Shown here: positions 32,342-43,600 of the stretch, in pieces
How positions within the stretch are numbered: the stretch's first letter is position 1
Layout: each line of letters begins with the position of its first letter
Assembly: GCA_949361645.1 (NCBI GenBank)
Contig: OX442422.1
Coordinates: 5,517,642 to 5,581,641 of the forward strand
Origin: Spongilla lacustris
Lineage: Eukaryota > Porifera > Demospongiae > Spongillida > Spongillidae
Direction: 5' to 3'
DNA length: 64,000 nt
The notes under the pieces: generated by a model
What the model saw: only the letters and a program-made list of their open reading frames with translations
Databases searched by the model: none
What the model was told of the DNA's origin: nothing
Position numbers and translations under genes: made by a program

Positions 32342-32610
32342 ACAAGATATAAAAAACATTCTCTCTGAGAAAGTTAGTGGTATATAGGATTTGAAGGCAA
32401 TGGTGGTGTAAAAAGGAAGGGAACAAGGGAGTGGAGATATTAGCACTATATTTAGCACTTAGTAGAACGGCATGCATTATATTTATGTTGCTAATTACAG
32501 GAATAATTATTGTATCTCCACTCCCTTGTTCCCTTCCTTTTCACACCACCATTGCCTTCAAATCCTATATACCACTAACTTTCTCAGAGAGAATGTTTTC
32601 TATATCTTGT
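32342..32610. mobile_element. foldback MITE, ~268 bp
   Basis: Arms of about 110 bp, AAGATATA..ATTCTCTCTGAGAAAG to GGGAACAAGGGAGTGGAGATA, pair with the right half ending CTTTCTCAGAGAGAAT..ATATCTT. Closely related to 34010-34268. No coding capacity. Confidence 0.88.
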
Positions 32611-32750
32611 TTCATTCACTTTTTTACTACTAGTATACTTACAACCGGCCCTTACTGACGTTTGTATGACAAGCCTTATTGCCTAGCAACACAATGTTTA
32701 TCATTTGGACCTGTTCTACATCGAAACTCGCGCGCCAAGCTTTATGCACT

Positions 32751-33202
32751 CAGGGATATTAAATACATGGATTGGAAACGGTTCCGTAATCTACGTGTAC
32801 CGGAAAACCATCCGTGTTGGATTCTGAATTGGTGAGTTTGCTGTTGACTCGGACGAATATGACATGGATGCTGATCCCAGTGGACGGGTTTCAGGGGTGT
32901 AGTTCAAAGTTTTCAGATCTATTGTACGGGTAGTTGTTCAGGAGATTTCGTAACTCGAAGCTTAAGCGATCCGAACGCTTTAACAAGCTTATACATTGCT
33001 TTCAAAAGTAAAGCTTGACTGATCCCATTAGTAAAACCTGCCTCTTAATTAGAAAGAAACCAACTTACCAAGTGTAGCTTTTCGTTTCTGCGATTTCGCG
33101 ACTTTAAGAATAGCCCTCAAGCGCATCACGGATGGAAATTAGGAATACCGTAATTCAGCCGTATATCAGCCTCGTTTCCAATCCATGTATTTAATATCCC
33201 TG
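32751..33202. mobile_element. TIR element, 452 bp, 7 bp duplication
   Basis: Ends CAGGGATATTAAATACATGG and CCATGTATTTAATATCCCTG are perfect inverted repeats that extend to ~28 bp. ATGCACT flanks both sides (32744-32750, 33203-33209). The sequence outside the element resembles the continuous block at 34400-34730. The superfamily is uncertain; a CAGGG start with 7-8 bp duplications could be hAT. Confidence 0.8.
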
Positions 33203-33230
33203 ATGCACTGTAGCAGACGCTCGCTTTTTT

Positions 33231-33449
33231 TCAGGATCCGCGCGCATTGTACGTTGCTAAATATAGGACTATTCCCAAATGACGTTGATCCAAATCGTAA
33301 CTCTGCTCATCACAGCATACACTTCTTTGAATAGAAGCGCGGTTCGCATAACCATTGTACCGAACCCGGGAGGTTTCTAATTCACCGTCTCGGTTTTGGA
33401 TGTATTCCTCTCTACGTTTGGCTCTTCCCTGTCGTTCCCGTGAAGGCAT
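33231..33449 (-). CDS. basic ORF, MPSRERQGRAKRREEY type, 72 aa
   Basis: ATG-initiated frame, strongly basic at the N-terminus (RQGRAKRREEY) and then acidic/polar. Two other copies of the block (34.4-34.7 kb and 63.6-64.0 kb) encode the same start but are frameshifted after REEY. Conservation of the start and the phrase ELE(T)SSRVRY suggests a real ancestral protein, possibly the N-terminus of a transposon gene. The identity is unknown. Confidence 0.4.
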   Translation of the reverse strand: MPSRERQGRAKRREEYIQNRDGELETSRVRYNGYANRASIQRSVCCDEQSYDLDQRHLGIVLYLATYNARGS

Positions 33450-33704
33450 TTTGCCAACGCTAGTTAAACATGGCGAACAAACAACAAACCATTATGGTAC
33501 CATAAGTTTCTAATTATACGTATAGGTATTGTCATGGGAACGCTTGAGTTAAGTACTCAATATGGCGTAGTTATTGCTTTGTACCAAAGCTGTGTATCTG
33601 ACACCAATGGGCAGTCGGTAGAAAAATTCTACGATTTTTGGTGTAACTGGCGCTCTCTAAAACCGTTCCTATCTCGAGTTATACTCACCCAGGAAAAACT
33701 GTCG

Positions 33705-33960
33705 GAGGAGAAATTTGGGACTGGGAACGAGAACTACGAGCTATTTTGTTCTCTTAAAGCAAACTGTTTGGCGACTTGAACAAAACGTTTAAATGATCGT
33801 CTTTCCATTTTGGTCCGATAGCAACAAAGAGCTAAACTATCCGTTTCTCGGTTCGTGAGTTATACGCGGGTCGCGGTTTTTTAATGATATTCATGATACG
33901 GCACAAATCCTATATGAGAGTTTCTGCCGTAACTCTCGATATCAGTTATATGGGACAGTA
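33705..33960 (+). repeat. dispersed block, ankyrin 5'-flank type
   Basis: Related to 3484-3706/6403-6450 and 40385-40600. It shows the uninterrupted sequence at the LTR element's insertion point. It ends in a segment (33949-34006) that is the reverse complement of the sequence just after the ankyrin-intron palindromes. Confidence 0.7.
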
Positions 33961-34009
33961 TCCGGGAAATCTTCCTATGTTTTATTACATTATAAAAATA
34001 ATCGTGTTA

Positions 34010-34268
34010 CAAGATATTCTCTCTGAGAAAGTTAGTGGTATATAGGATTTCAAGGCAATGGTGGTGTAAAAAGGAAGGGAACAAGAGATTCAGTGGAGAT
34101 ACACTATATTTAGCACTTTATAAAACATCATTACAGTTATGTTGCTAAATATAGGAATAATTATTGTATCTCCACTGAATCCCTTGTTCCCTTCCTTTTT
34201 ACACCACCATTGCCTTCAAATCCTATATACCACTAACTTTCTCAGAGAGAATGTTTATTATATCTTGT
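34010..34268. mobile_element. foldback MITE, ~259 bp, second copy
   Basis: Same family as 32342-32610, with the insert AGATTCAGTGGAGATACA in both arms. It is followed directly by (ATT)n at 34273-34292. Confidence 0.88.
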
Positions 34269-34292
34269 TTCATTATTATTATTATTATTTAT

Positions 34293-34730
34293 AAGCGACT
34301 ACTACTTGTACTTGTATACTTTGCAACCCGTACATATACTAGTACAATGTTGAAGTAAATACACCGGATTGTATGATAAAATCCAGCCGTTGTAATTCCC
34401 GAGCCATGTTTGTTGCCTAGCAACACAATGTTTACAGTTCTGTTACATTTGCTGCTGTTCTAGTTCCAAACACGCGCGCCATACTTTTCCTCGTTTCTCG
34501 TCTGAGTTCAGTTCATAGCGCCGCCTCTTAGAAGCTCGCACCGCAACAGAATTCTTTTCCTGTCGCCACCTCTTAGAAGATCGGTTCGACTCCATATTTG
34601 TTATGTATATGTCACGAGCAGACTGTTCAGCATCAGCATCGTACCGAACTCGGGAGGACTCTAACTCATAGTCTTGATTTAGGAGGTATATTCCTCTCTT
34701 CGCTTAGCTTTCCTCTTTTGTAGCCGAGAT
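34293..34730 (-). repeat. repeat block also at 63562-63990, carrying a broken basic ORF
   Basis: Near-identical to the end of the window, from TTATAAGCGACTACTACTTG onward. It contains an X-box-like GTTGCCTAGCAAC at 34412-34424. The minus-strand MPS..KRKAKRREEY frame is shifted after REEY and is further cut by the Mutator-like element a few codons after its ATG (ATG at 38011-38013). Confidence 0.75.
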
Positions 34731-37700
34731 TAGTCTGACGTAGCCATACCCTCGCGCTTTGCGGAGGGTCTGGAGACATTGCCATACCAAATTGGTTCTG
34801 ATTACATGTACTTCCAACATATTAAAAGTTATTAAGGTTACCTTACGTTACGAGGAATGCAATTATGTTACGGCACACGTGTACGATACACGGCCAACGA
34901 TTGGAGTCCGTATCGGAAGCGAATACACTGGCGTGACGTCAACGTGACCATAGTGGCGTATCATCGCCGATCGGCACCGCTTTTTTTTTTTAACGTAAGA
35001 TTATTTGGCGTATCGGTAGCGTGAACGGGTCCAATTTAGGAGCGTGAACCTTGGCGTAACGCAAGTCTTGAGAAAAATCCGATACGGCAGCGTTTTACGT
35101 ATCCCTTTCGTCCCTATACTTTCCAGACTCTTTATTATATAAAAACATTTAATAAACAACAAACAAACATGACATTACATACATGTACACGTTCAACAAT
35201 ACAAGTCATTGTTCCAATTATGCAGAAGTCTTTTAGCAGACACCTCCTGTCGTTCAACAGTGGTGGTAGTGTCAGTGTCAGCTGTTGTACATCGATGATC
35301 ATATTGAGGAACAGACCTGAGGACTTTGTCCGATGAACCACACCATTTTTGAAATGGCAGTCATATTCACTCAGGAGAGGCACTCTGGCAGGTGATGACA
35401 GGGTCCATGTGATGCACAATGTCATGTGAACTCCAAAACAGCCAATCAGAGCTCCTATCTCCTGTGTGAGTTGCAGGTGATATTATACATGCTGCATCCT
35501 TAATTAGTATAACGTACAATGGAATTGGTTCCAGATTTGTATACAACAAAGTCACAAAGATCAACTGCTTGTCAGAACCCCTGTAGTATGAGTAAGGAAG
35601 TAGTGAGATAGTTACAAAACGTTAGACAAAGCCACCCATAGGTCTTGTTTTGATGGAAGAGGAGAGCAAATTTTCAGAAATGCGAACTGACACCTCAATG
35701 TATGGAAGACAAACTTCAGGTTTTTTTTTTGTCCCTGTGAAGCAACATGCACATGACAACATTACACATACAGGTACATGTACATGCACAAACCGTTGGT
35801 CAAGGATGAGATATGCCATTGCTGCAGCCTTTGACACAAATGGTTCGTACTGGCCATTGAGGTAAGTGTCGCTTAGCATGATGCTTAAGTTAGTTTTGCC
35901 ATCATCTATACCACCATAGAATTGCATACTTACAAATTAAGATGACAGGCTTACCCTTACCTGTACTAGGAGTGTCATTCTCACCCATTGGAAGAGATGT
36001 AGCTTCAGCTAGTATCGGTCAGCACGCACCATCCATGATGGAAATGGAATAAATTACGTTAACCCTTTCCGTGAGTTCCAAAAGATCGAGATGGGGTTGG
36101 CTTTGCAAGTGCTTTTCATTCTTTATTGCTACAGTATACTGCCAAGTGGGGGCACTTACCTTCATGCTCCTCATCTTCCACTTCTGCATCACCTCCAGAA
36201 AGTAATGCTGCTAAGTTTTCCATCACCTTTGGGGACAAAAGAAGAAAGTAACTAGCTATGGCTAAGCAATAACCAGCTATACCTATTATTTTCTTTTCTC
36301 ACAATATCCAATGAAAATAGTAGCAGTTGAGTGCAGTATCCGAACACACTACTAAATATGTATGTGTATGTGTGCATGTATTGTAAATCTGTGTGTTGCA
36401 CATGTGAGGTATACATATGTGTGTGTGCAAATGCTATGTGTGTACAACACACACAGTGTCAGTAACAACATTCAAAATGAGCACACATGCAGTACCAGAC
36501 CTACCGTTTATACCAAAGTGATACCACCATCCCACCTCCAGCAGGAAACACACTAACTACATCTTTACGTTTTAAGTAGAAGTACATACTTACATATACA
36601 TGTAAGTGCTGTTGGGGGAGAGGGTAAGAGGTGGGGGAGGGGTAAGAGGTGGGGGAGGGGTAAGAGGTGGGGGAGGGGTAAGAGGTGACGAGAGACAAAA
36701 ATAACAATGAAACATTGCTACACAACACATGCACCCCTTCCTGTACCTGTACCCACATGTAGCCTTTATGCACACTTCCTGTACACCATATGCTTACCAT
36801 TATCCTCATGGGTTCTGAAGAGGTGAACAAGATGGAGTACTTTTCATCATCTTTCTTACCATCTAGAGGCAAAAGACCAGTCCATTTTACACCATCTTTG
36901 TGCGACGACCTACCTTCCTGATAATGTTCTTCAAGAAGATACATCAATGATGTACAAATCTACACACACACAAGCACACGCACACACTCACACATGTACG
37001 CACACACACAATATATCTGATCCCAGTCTTCGCACACGTTTTACCCTTTGGCTGGTCGGGAGTAGTGGAATCCAAGAAGTCCGTGGCCGTCATGTACAAC
37101 AACTTCAGCTAGTATATCGGTAAGCATGCACCATCCATCACCGCATGGCGGAAATTGAATCAATCACGCTATCCCTTCTGCGAGTTCAAAATATTCCAGT
37201 CTTTTCACATTAGAGATAGAGTTGAGTTTGTAGGTTGCTTTCGTACTTTGACTTCGACGTTCATCTTGAACTAGAAACCATTCCGACAACTGAAAGCAGC
37301 CATTTTTAATAGCACGTTATTATCTATTATTGTATGTATTAGTTGGGCGTAGCTAGCTATATACAACTTGTTTCCAATACGCTTCTGATATCGCAGCCGT
37401 AACGCCGAAGAAATTTATAGCAATTGCGATACGCCAATTATATTACCCTGCCGTATACTACCCGGTCGATTCACTGGTGTATTGTTTCCAAAATAAGGTA
37501 CGTCACGCCAGTGATTTAAAATCACTTGTGTATTCATATACGATCATCATAGGCGTAACGCCAGGGTGTGACTTCCTTTGGCGTACAACGTCCGGTAGGA
37601 GTTAGCCGTGTAGAAAGACGTACTGCGGCACATGTGGCTAGAGAACTAGATTTATATGCAAACCTTACAACTAAATAGTTGATTTTGTGAGCGGACGAGA

Positions 37701-37999
37701 CGTTTTCGCCATCCTACGGCTACCCACTGGTTGCGGAAAAGGTCTGTGCTATGGCCCATGGGTGCTTGCCTGGGATCCTCGACAGGATGGCTTTCGCGTC
37801 CGATCGTACAGCTCACTTAAGTCTTGGCTGTCGCCATCTTGAACGCCTGTTGTCCGTAACATAATTGCATTCCTCACATTCCTCGTAACGTAAGGTAACC
37901 TTAATAACTTTTAATATGTTGGAAGTAATCAGAACCGATTTGGTATGGCAATGTCTCCAGACCCTCCGCAAAGCGCGAGGGTATGGCTACGTCAGACTA
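34731..37999. mobile_element. Mutator-like (MULE-type) element, 3,269 bp
   Basis: Terminal inverted repeats of ~135 bp (34731-34871 and 37860-37999) begin TAGTCTGACGTAGCCATACC. A perfect 9 bp duplication, AGCCGAGAT, lies at 34722-34730 and 38000-38008. Long TIRs with 9 bp duplications define the Mutator superfamily. The block at 63.95 kb is an approximate empty site. No MuDR transposase motif is recognised, so the element is probably non-autonomous or carries captured sequence. A minisatellite (GTGGGGGAGGGGTAAGAG)n lies at 36613-36688. Confidence 0.85.
35961..37093 (-). CDS. candidate four-exon gene inside the Mutator-like element
   Basis: Minus-strand exons 37093-37045 (MTATDFLDSTTPDQPK), 36913-36798 (RSSHKDGVKWTGLLPLDGKK, DDEKYSILFTSSEPMRIM), 36226-36160 (VMENLAALLSGGDAEVEDEE) and 36002-35961 (ATSLPMGENDTPST) join with compatible phases 1, 0, 1, each with GT-AG borders. 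The last known exon ends in phase 1, so the gene continues to an exon I could not fix (a plausible frame lies at 35700-35900). No domain is recognised. The sequences before exons 1 and 4 are duplicates of one another. It could be captured host exons or a MULE accessory gene. Confidence 0.45.
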
Positions 38000-38013
38000 A
38001 GCCGAGATGGCAT

Positions 38014-38345
38014 TTTGACAAAAACAACTTCGCTAGCTAAAAGTGGTGAGCAAAACCAGGGACACTTAATAAAAGTGTCCTTGACAAGGGTGTATACAAC
38101 CTGCAACAGGATGTTTACAAGGTTGATATAAGAGGTGTAGAACAACTCGGTACACGACCGAAAGGTACCACCCTTGATATATGATGTAGCTAACAACTTG
38201 TCTCGATCCAGTCAACAACCTGCAACAGGGTCGTAAACTACCTGTACAAAACCAGATGAAATCCTTATATGGACTTTCACTACCGTAAATCTAATTTAAT
38301 GACAAAGTTCATTGCAACTGTTGTTATAAAACACAATACAAGTTT
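38014..38345. other. unassigned region
   Basis: Contains two CAACCTGCAACAGG phrases (38097, 38215) about 120 bp apart. No gene is seen. Confidence 0.45.
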
Positions 38346-39731
38346 TTACAAAACACAATGCCAATCCAGCAACTGTGTCCAGTCATGTAAGAACACAAGC
38401 TTGGTATCTGCAACTTGCTCCTGCTCCACAGTGTTAAGAATTACAGATTTTTCAAACTTGCAGTGGTTTCCACATTCGTGTACCATTGAAACTGCTTGTG
38501 CTGTCCACAGTAAATAGTGCATGTCCGTGATAGGGTGAAAAGTGGACACTCGAAATCATTCAACAGTGGCTGTCCATTAGGTAGCTGCAGTGCCAAGAAA
38601 CCTTGTACCAGGCAAAGGGTACGACCCGACTTAAGTTGGATTGTTGTCAGTAGCTGACCATATTTGAACTGGGATAAGAGATGAAATCATAACAAAAACT
38701 ACATAAAGAATATTTTTACCTCACAGAATGGAGGGTGCAATTTCCAAATGAACAAGCTCTGAACAGTTGGAAACGACCGCTCTGTGCTCTTGTACATTGT
38801 CATCCATACTGCCCACGTGTGTATGACACTATAGGGAGTCTTGAGCTGTTGCAGTTCTTCAATGGTCCTTGAGAAGGTTAAGTTTCCCACTGCAGGATGT
38901 TGCCTATAAAAATATCATACGTGCTGTTCCAGGTTTATAGATATCTCTGTCTGCATTCAAAACCTTCTTTGGAACGGAGTTAAAAAAAACCTTGTACTTC
39001 ATGTGGAATAATTGTAAAGGTTTTTACTGCATCTGTGTAAAGCAGGAGTTGACACACATGCACACACATGCACATACATGCACATGCACACACACACATG
39101 CATATACACACATGCACACACATGCACATGCACACACACATGCACACACACACATGCACACACACACTATACACACACACACATGCTGCACACACTCTCA
39201 AACGCACACTGGCACACACACACACATGCACACACTCTCAAGCGCACACCGGCACACACACACACATGCACACACTCTCAAGCGCACACCGGCACATGCA
39301 CACACTCTCAAGCGCACACCGGCACACAAACATTGAAATACACAAAACACTAACACACACACAACTGTACATCTGTCTGACGGTCCTCTGTCTCTATGGA
39401 ATGATGTGGAAAAATGGCCATTTCTAGACGCTCTACGGTAACATCATCATCGGGTACAAGGGCATCCTATATGTGAACAAATAAGTGTGTAAACTTTGTA
39501 CAATAGATTCACTTAAATACCTCTGCAGGGGATTCGACGCTCAACTGTTGTGCCACGATTGCCAAACTTTCCGCCAGAGATCGATGCGTAGCACTTTCAA
39601 AATGCCGATCCAGTCTGTACTGTTTTTCAAAGCCTTTCTGGCATATGTCACAAAAAAGGATCAAAACAAACATTGAAACGGTTACCAACAACTCGCATTG
39701 GGCAAACAGAACACACCTTGCCGCCTTCCAT
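38346..39731 (-). CDS. multi-exon zinc-finger-like gene, two frameshifts
   Basis: Proposed minus-strand exons: 39731-39521 (ATG, MEGGKVCSVCPMRVVGNRF, then FCDICQKGFEKQYRLDRHF, a C2H2-type pattern), 39466-39371 (DALVPDDDVTVERLEMAIF), possibly one near 38966, 38903-38720 (NLTFSRTIEELQQLKTPYS and onward) and 38668-38346 (FKYGQLLTTIQLKSGRTLCL, then AVSMVHECGNHCKF, ending HCVL and stop). A frame change is needed at the A run 39652-39657 and near 38530; both are single-base changes at homopolymers. A (CA)-rich minisatellite fills one intron. The last exon resembles proteins I have seen in cnidarian and sponge genomes, but I cannot name the family. It may be a young pseudogene or contain sequencing errors. 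Confidence 0.5.
39050..39345 (+). repeat. (CA)-rich minisatellite
   Basis: CACATGCACA-type units, then a ~43 bp unit containing CTCTCAAGCGCACACCGGCAC repeated four times with length variation. The open frames here are repeat artefacts. Confidence 0.9.
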
Positions 39732-40384
39732 TTTCTTGTTGTGTGACCGGAAATTTCCGAATTTTTCCGATTTTGATTAAATCGTGTGGCTGCATTTGGA
39801 TCGGGTAGTAATAGCTGAGCTATAGTCTCAACAATTACAAGCCGTGATGGCGAAACCACTCAATAACTTACTAACTCTCAGTGCTTCACATCGCTTTATA
39901 GTGCATTGCACAATTTGTTTCCTATATTAAATTAAAGTGGGTACGTTTACTATGTAAAGTTTTTTACATAGTTATCACGCGTAAGTACTATTCGGGCGGT
40001 CCCTACATAGTAGTAAGGCCCTCCCGACTACGTACGTATACAACGTCACGTGCCGTACAAGTTGGCCCACAGTTGTCAACAGATGGGAGCAATATGTCAT
40101 CGTATAATGGTACAGAATGTAAACAAGTATTATCAGATTGTAATTACATCTTGTACCTGACTGTACAAACTATGTTGTACCTATATGTCATTCCTCGCGA
40201 CCCGGTACCAAGTTGTATTACAATAATGTACCAACATGAAACAATATACGGGCCTGTACCGACGTGATAACTTTTGGTTGTGTAAAAACACAATTGAAAC
40301 ACCAATCATATATAACGATACATAATTCTAATTATACGTGAAACATTGTCATGGAAACGGTTTTAATACTCTTAATATATTGAT
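39732..40384. other. unassigned region between the zinc-finger gene and ankyrin copy 3
   Basis: Includes a hairpin ACTATGTAAAG..TTTACATAGT at ~39950-39972. It may hold the divergent promoters of the two genes (inference from orientation). Confidence 0.4.
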
Positions 40385-40658
40385 TGGACAAATTACGGGA
40401 ACGAGCTTTTTTTGTTTACTTAAAGTAAACGGCCTGGCGACTTGACCAAAACATGAAAATTATCGTCTTTCCACTGCGGCTCGATAGCAATAAAGAGCTA
40501 CACTATCCGTTTCTCGTTTCGTGCGTTATACCGTATACGCGCGTTTTTTATAATGATTTCATGATACAGCACAAATCCTATATGAGAATTATTAACTGCC
40601 GTAACTCTCGATACGTGAAAACATTGGTCTGGGAACGAGACTAGCTAGACTACACAAG
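40385..40658 (+). promoter_or_regulatory. shared 5' flank / putative promoter of ankyrin copy 3
   Basis: Uninterrupted version of the blocks at 3484-3706 and 6403-6510; the LTR element is absent here. It runs straight to the ATG at 40659. Confidence 0.45.
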
Positions 40659-40695
40659 ATGTCCGCTATACTACCGGAAGTAATAGAGACAGTCG
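40659..40695 (+). CDS. ankyrin copy 3, exon 1 (start)
   Basis: Same ATG context and coding as copy 1 exon 1 (MSAILPEVIET), donor GTACGT. Confidence 0.72.
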
Positions 40696-43600
40696 GTACG
40701 TAACGCCTATTTGACATTTGTCTAATGCACAAATACTATTTTTATACTATAGTATCGGGAGTTGGGTTTCCTCCCCCCCCCCCCCCCTCCACAACTTTTG
40801 TAGCACCCACTGACCTAGAGCTAGAGTAGGCGTGGTCGCTATGGCGTAGACCAACTCAACTGTCGTATTCACGTATACTACACTGTGTGCGCATACGTGA
40901 TGTGTCTTTGATCCTTCAAAACCTCAGAGCAGAAGCTTCGAGATGCGGTATGGCGGGGTGATATTGGCGAGGTGGCGAGGTTGATCAAAAGTGGAGTATC
41001 TGTACATTCAACTCGTGAGGTAAGCGGAGATTTTCATGGGGGATCAGAATTTTCCACTTACAGAGTAAATTTGTCTATTGTATGTTAAAAGATATATGAA
41101 TGCACACTGTAGTTTTCAATCATGATATTATGAGGGAGGGGAGTGTCCATGCTTGAGGGCTATCTCAAGGCTGTACATTTTGCTACCTGCACCTTGAATG
41201 GAGACATTGACTTGAAATGTTGGTCCCAAAAACTATCCCATCAGCTGTAATGTACATATATAAATTAGCCTCCTCTTCCTCCTCCCCTTTATTAATGATT
41301 GCAATCAATTCATAAATCTTGTATTCATTTGTTTACATGTACCTAATGGCTTCATATTTGAAGGAGCCATGTTGATGACCATGTACTACATGTAGATGTG
41401 TACATTGTACCCCCCATGTTGACTGAAATATTATACCCACTTCAGGATGGCAATACTCCATTACACCTTGCTGCAAAGGGAGGTCATACTACTTGTGTGG
41501 AATATCTCCTTTCCACTCCTGGTATTGATGTGAACATTACGAATAGGGTGAGTTGTATGTAAAGCTGCACAATCTTCCTCCTATTCATACATCTTTTTAC
41601 TTTACTTAGCAAATGTGAGCCCCAATACATGCACCCCGTTGGCTGCATGCCATAAAGAGGGGTCAGGCAGAGCACCCCATGAGACCACATGCCCTAATGG
41701 CTAGAGGTGGATAAGGGAGGCAAGAGCCAGCCTCCATGGATGTAGCCATTGTTGGGTGAATGGGAGCAGACGTGTTGCGTAGCATTAGGTACTGCCATGC
41801 CCTAGACTGCCTGAACCAATGTGGGGCCAATGGGGTGGTGGCCATTGTACCTTAGAGGCCAGCAGAGGTTGTTGCCTTAGCTCTGTGACCTCACCTCAGG
41901 GTGTTAGCCCCAGGGTTATGGTAGCCATGTCTTGAGCAGCACCAGCCTTCTTTAATGTGATGAGAGCAGCAGAATACATACATGTATGTGATGCAATAAT
42001 GAGAGCACACACATACCTACATGTATAAGGTGTCCAAGTCCAGTCAGTCAGGGGTACAATATTACACAAGGGGTAGGAGGGGACTGAGATGATGCCAGTA
42101 GCTACTGAGGATATGTGTGTAATGGACTTGCCTATAAGGGGCACCAGGTAGATCTGTGGGGATTGGTAAGCAATGCAATGGGGACACATGTAGACACTAA
42201 GTATAGGCACCTGGTACCTTCCATTAAAACACTTCTTAACACTACCATATCACATACTGGTTGTATGTGTGTACTTTGATTAGAGACTTCATGTTTGAAG
42301 GGGCCCTGGCATCTAAACATGTGTACATTGTACCCACCATGTTGGCTGAACTATTGTACCCACTACACTGTATGTTGGCTGACCTATTGTACCCACTCCA
42401 GTATGGTGATACTCCATTACACCTTGCTGCAATAAATGGTTCTACTACTTGTGTGGAACGTCTCCTTTCTACTCCTGGTATTGACGTCAACATTAAGGAT
42501 CGTGTAAGTTTGTGTATTGAATGTTACATGAACATTACAGTTATGATAATACTAAGAACAGGAGGGAGTGGAGACATGCCAATAAAGGCATCTCCAATAT
42601 CTCTTGTTCCCTTCCTTCTTACACCACCATTGCCATAAAATGCAATATACCACTAACTTTCACTATTGTTATGTATGAGATATGACATGTATGTATATAT
42701 CCTTAGTCTTCTGCCTCAAATTTACTAATAATGGTTGTGGTAAAGTCACGAAGCATGCACATGTATAATGCTGACATACATGTACATGAGTGACTTTGTT
42801 TGAAGAGGTCATGGCGGCCATGTTGATGATGACCATGTACTGCATGCACCATGTTGACTGACCCACTCCAGCATGGTCATACTCCATTACACTATGCTGC
42901 AAAAGAAGGTCATACAACTTGTGTGGATCGTTTCCTTTCCGTTCCTGGTATTGATATGAACATTAAGGATGAGGTGAGTTGTACAATCTTCTTCCTCCTA
43001 TTCATAAATCATACATCTCTTTACTTTACTTAGCAAATGTGAGCCCCAATACATGCACCCCGTTGGCTGCATGCCATAAAGAGGGGTCAGGCAGAGCACC
43101 CCATGAGGCCACATGCCCTAATGGCTAGAGGTGGATAAGGGAGGCAAGAGCCAGCCTCCATGGATGTAGCCATTGTTGGGTGAATGGGGGCAGACTGGAT
43201 CCCACTGTGTTGCATAGCATTAGGTACTCTCATGCCCTAGGCTGCCTGAACCAATGTGGGGCCAATGGGGTGGTGGCCATTGTACCTTAGAGGCCAGCAG
43301 TGGTTGTTGCCTTAGCTCGGTGACCTCACCTCAGGGTGTTAGCCCAAGGGTTATGATAGCCTTGTGTTGAGCAGCACCAGCCTTCTTTAATGAGATGAGA
43401 GCAGCAGAATACGTACATGTATGTGATGCAATAATGAGAGCACACACACACACCTACATGTATAAGGTGTCCAGGTCCAGTCAGTTAGGGGTACAATACT
43501 ACACAAGGGGTGGGAGGGGGCTGCGATGATGCCAGTAGCTACTGAGGATGTGTGTATAATGGACTTGCCTATAAGGGGCACCAGGTACATGTAGATCTGT

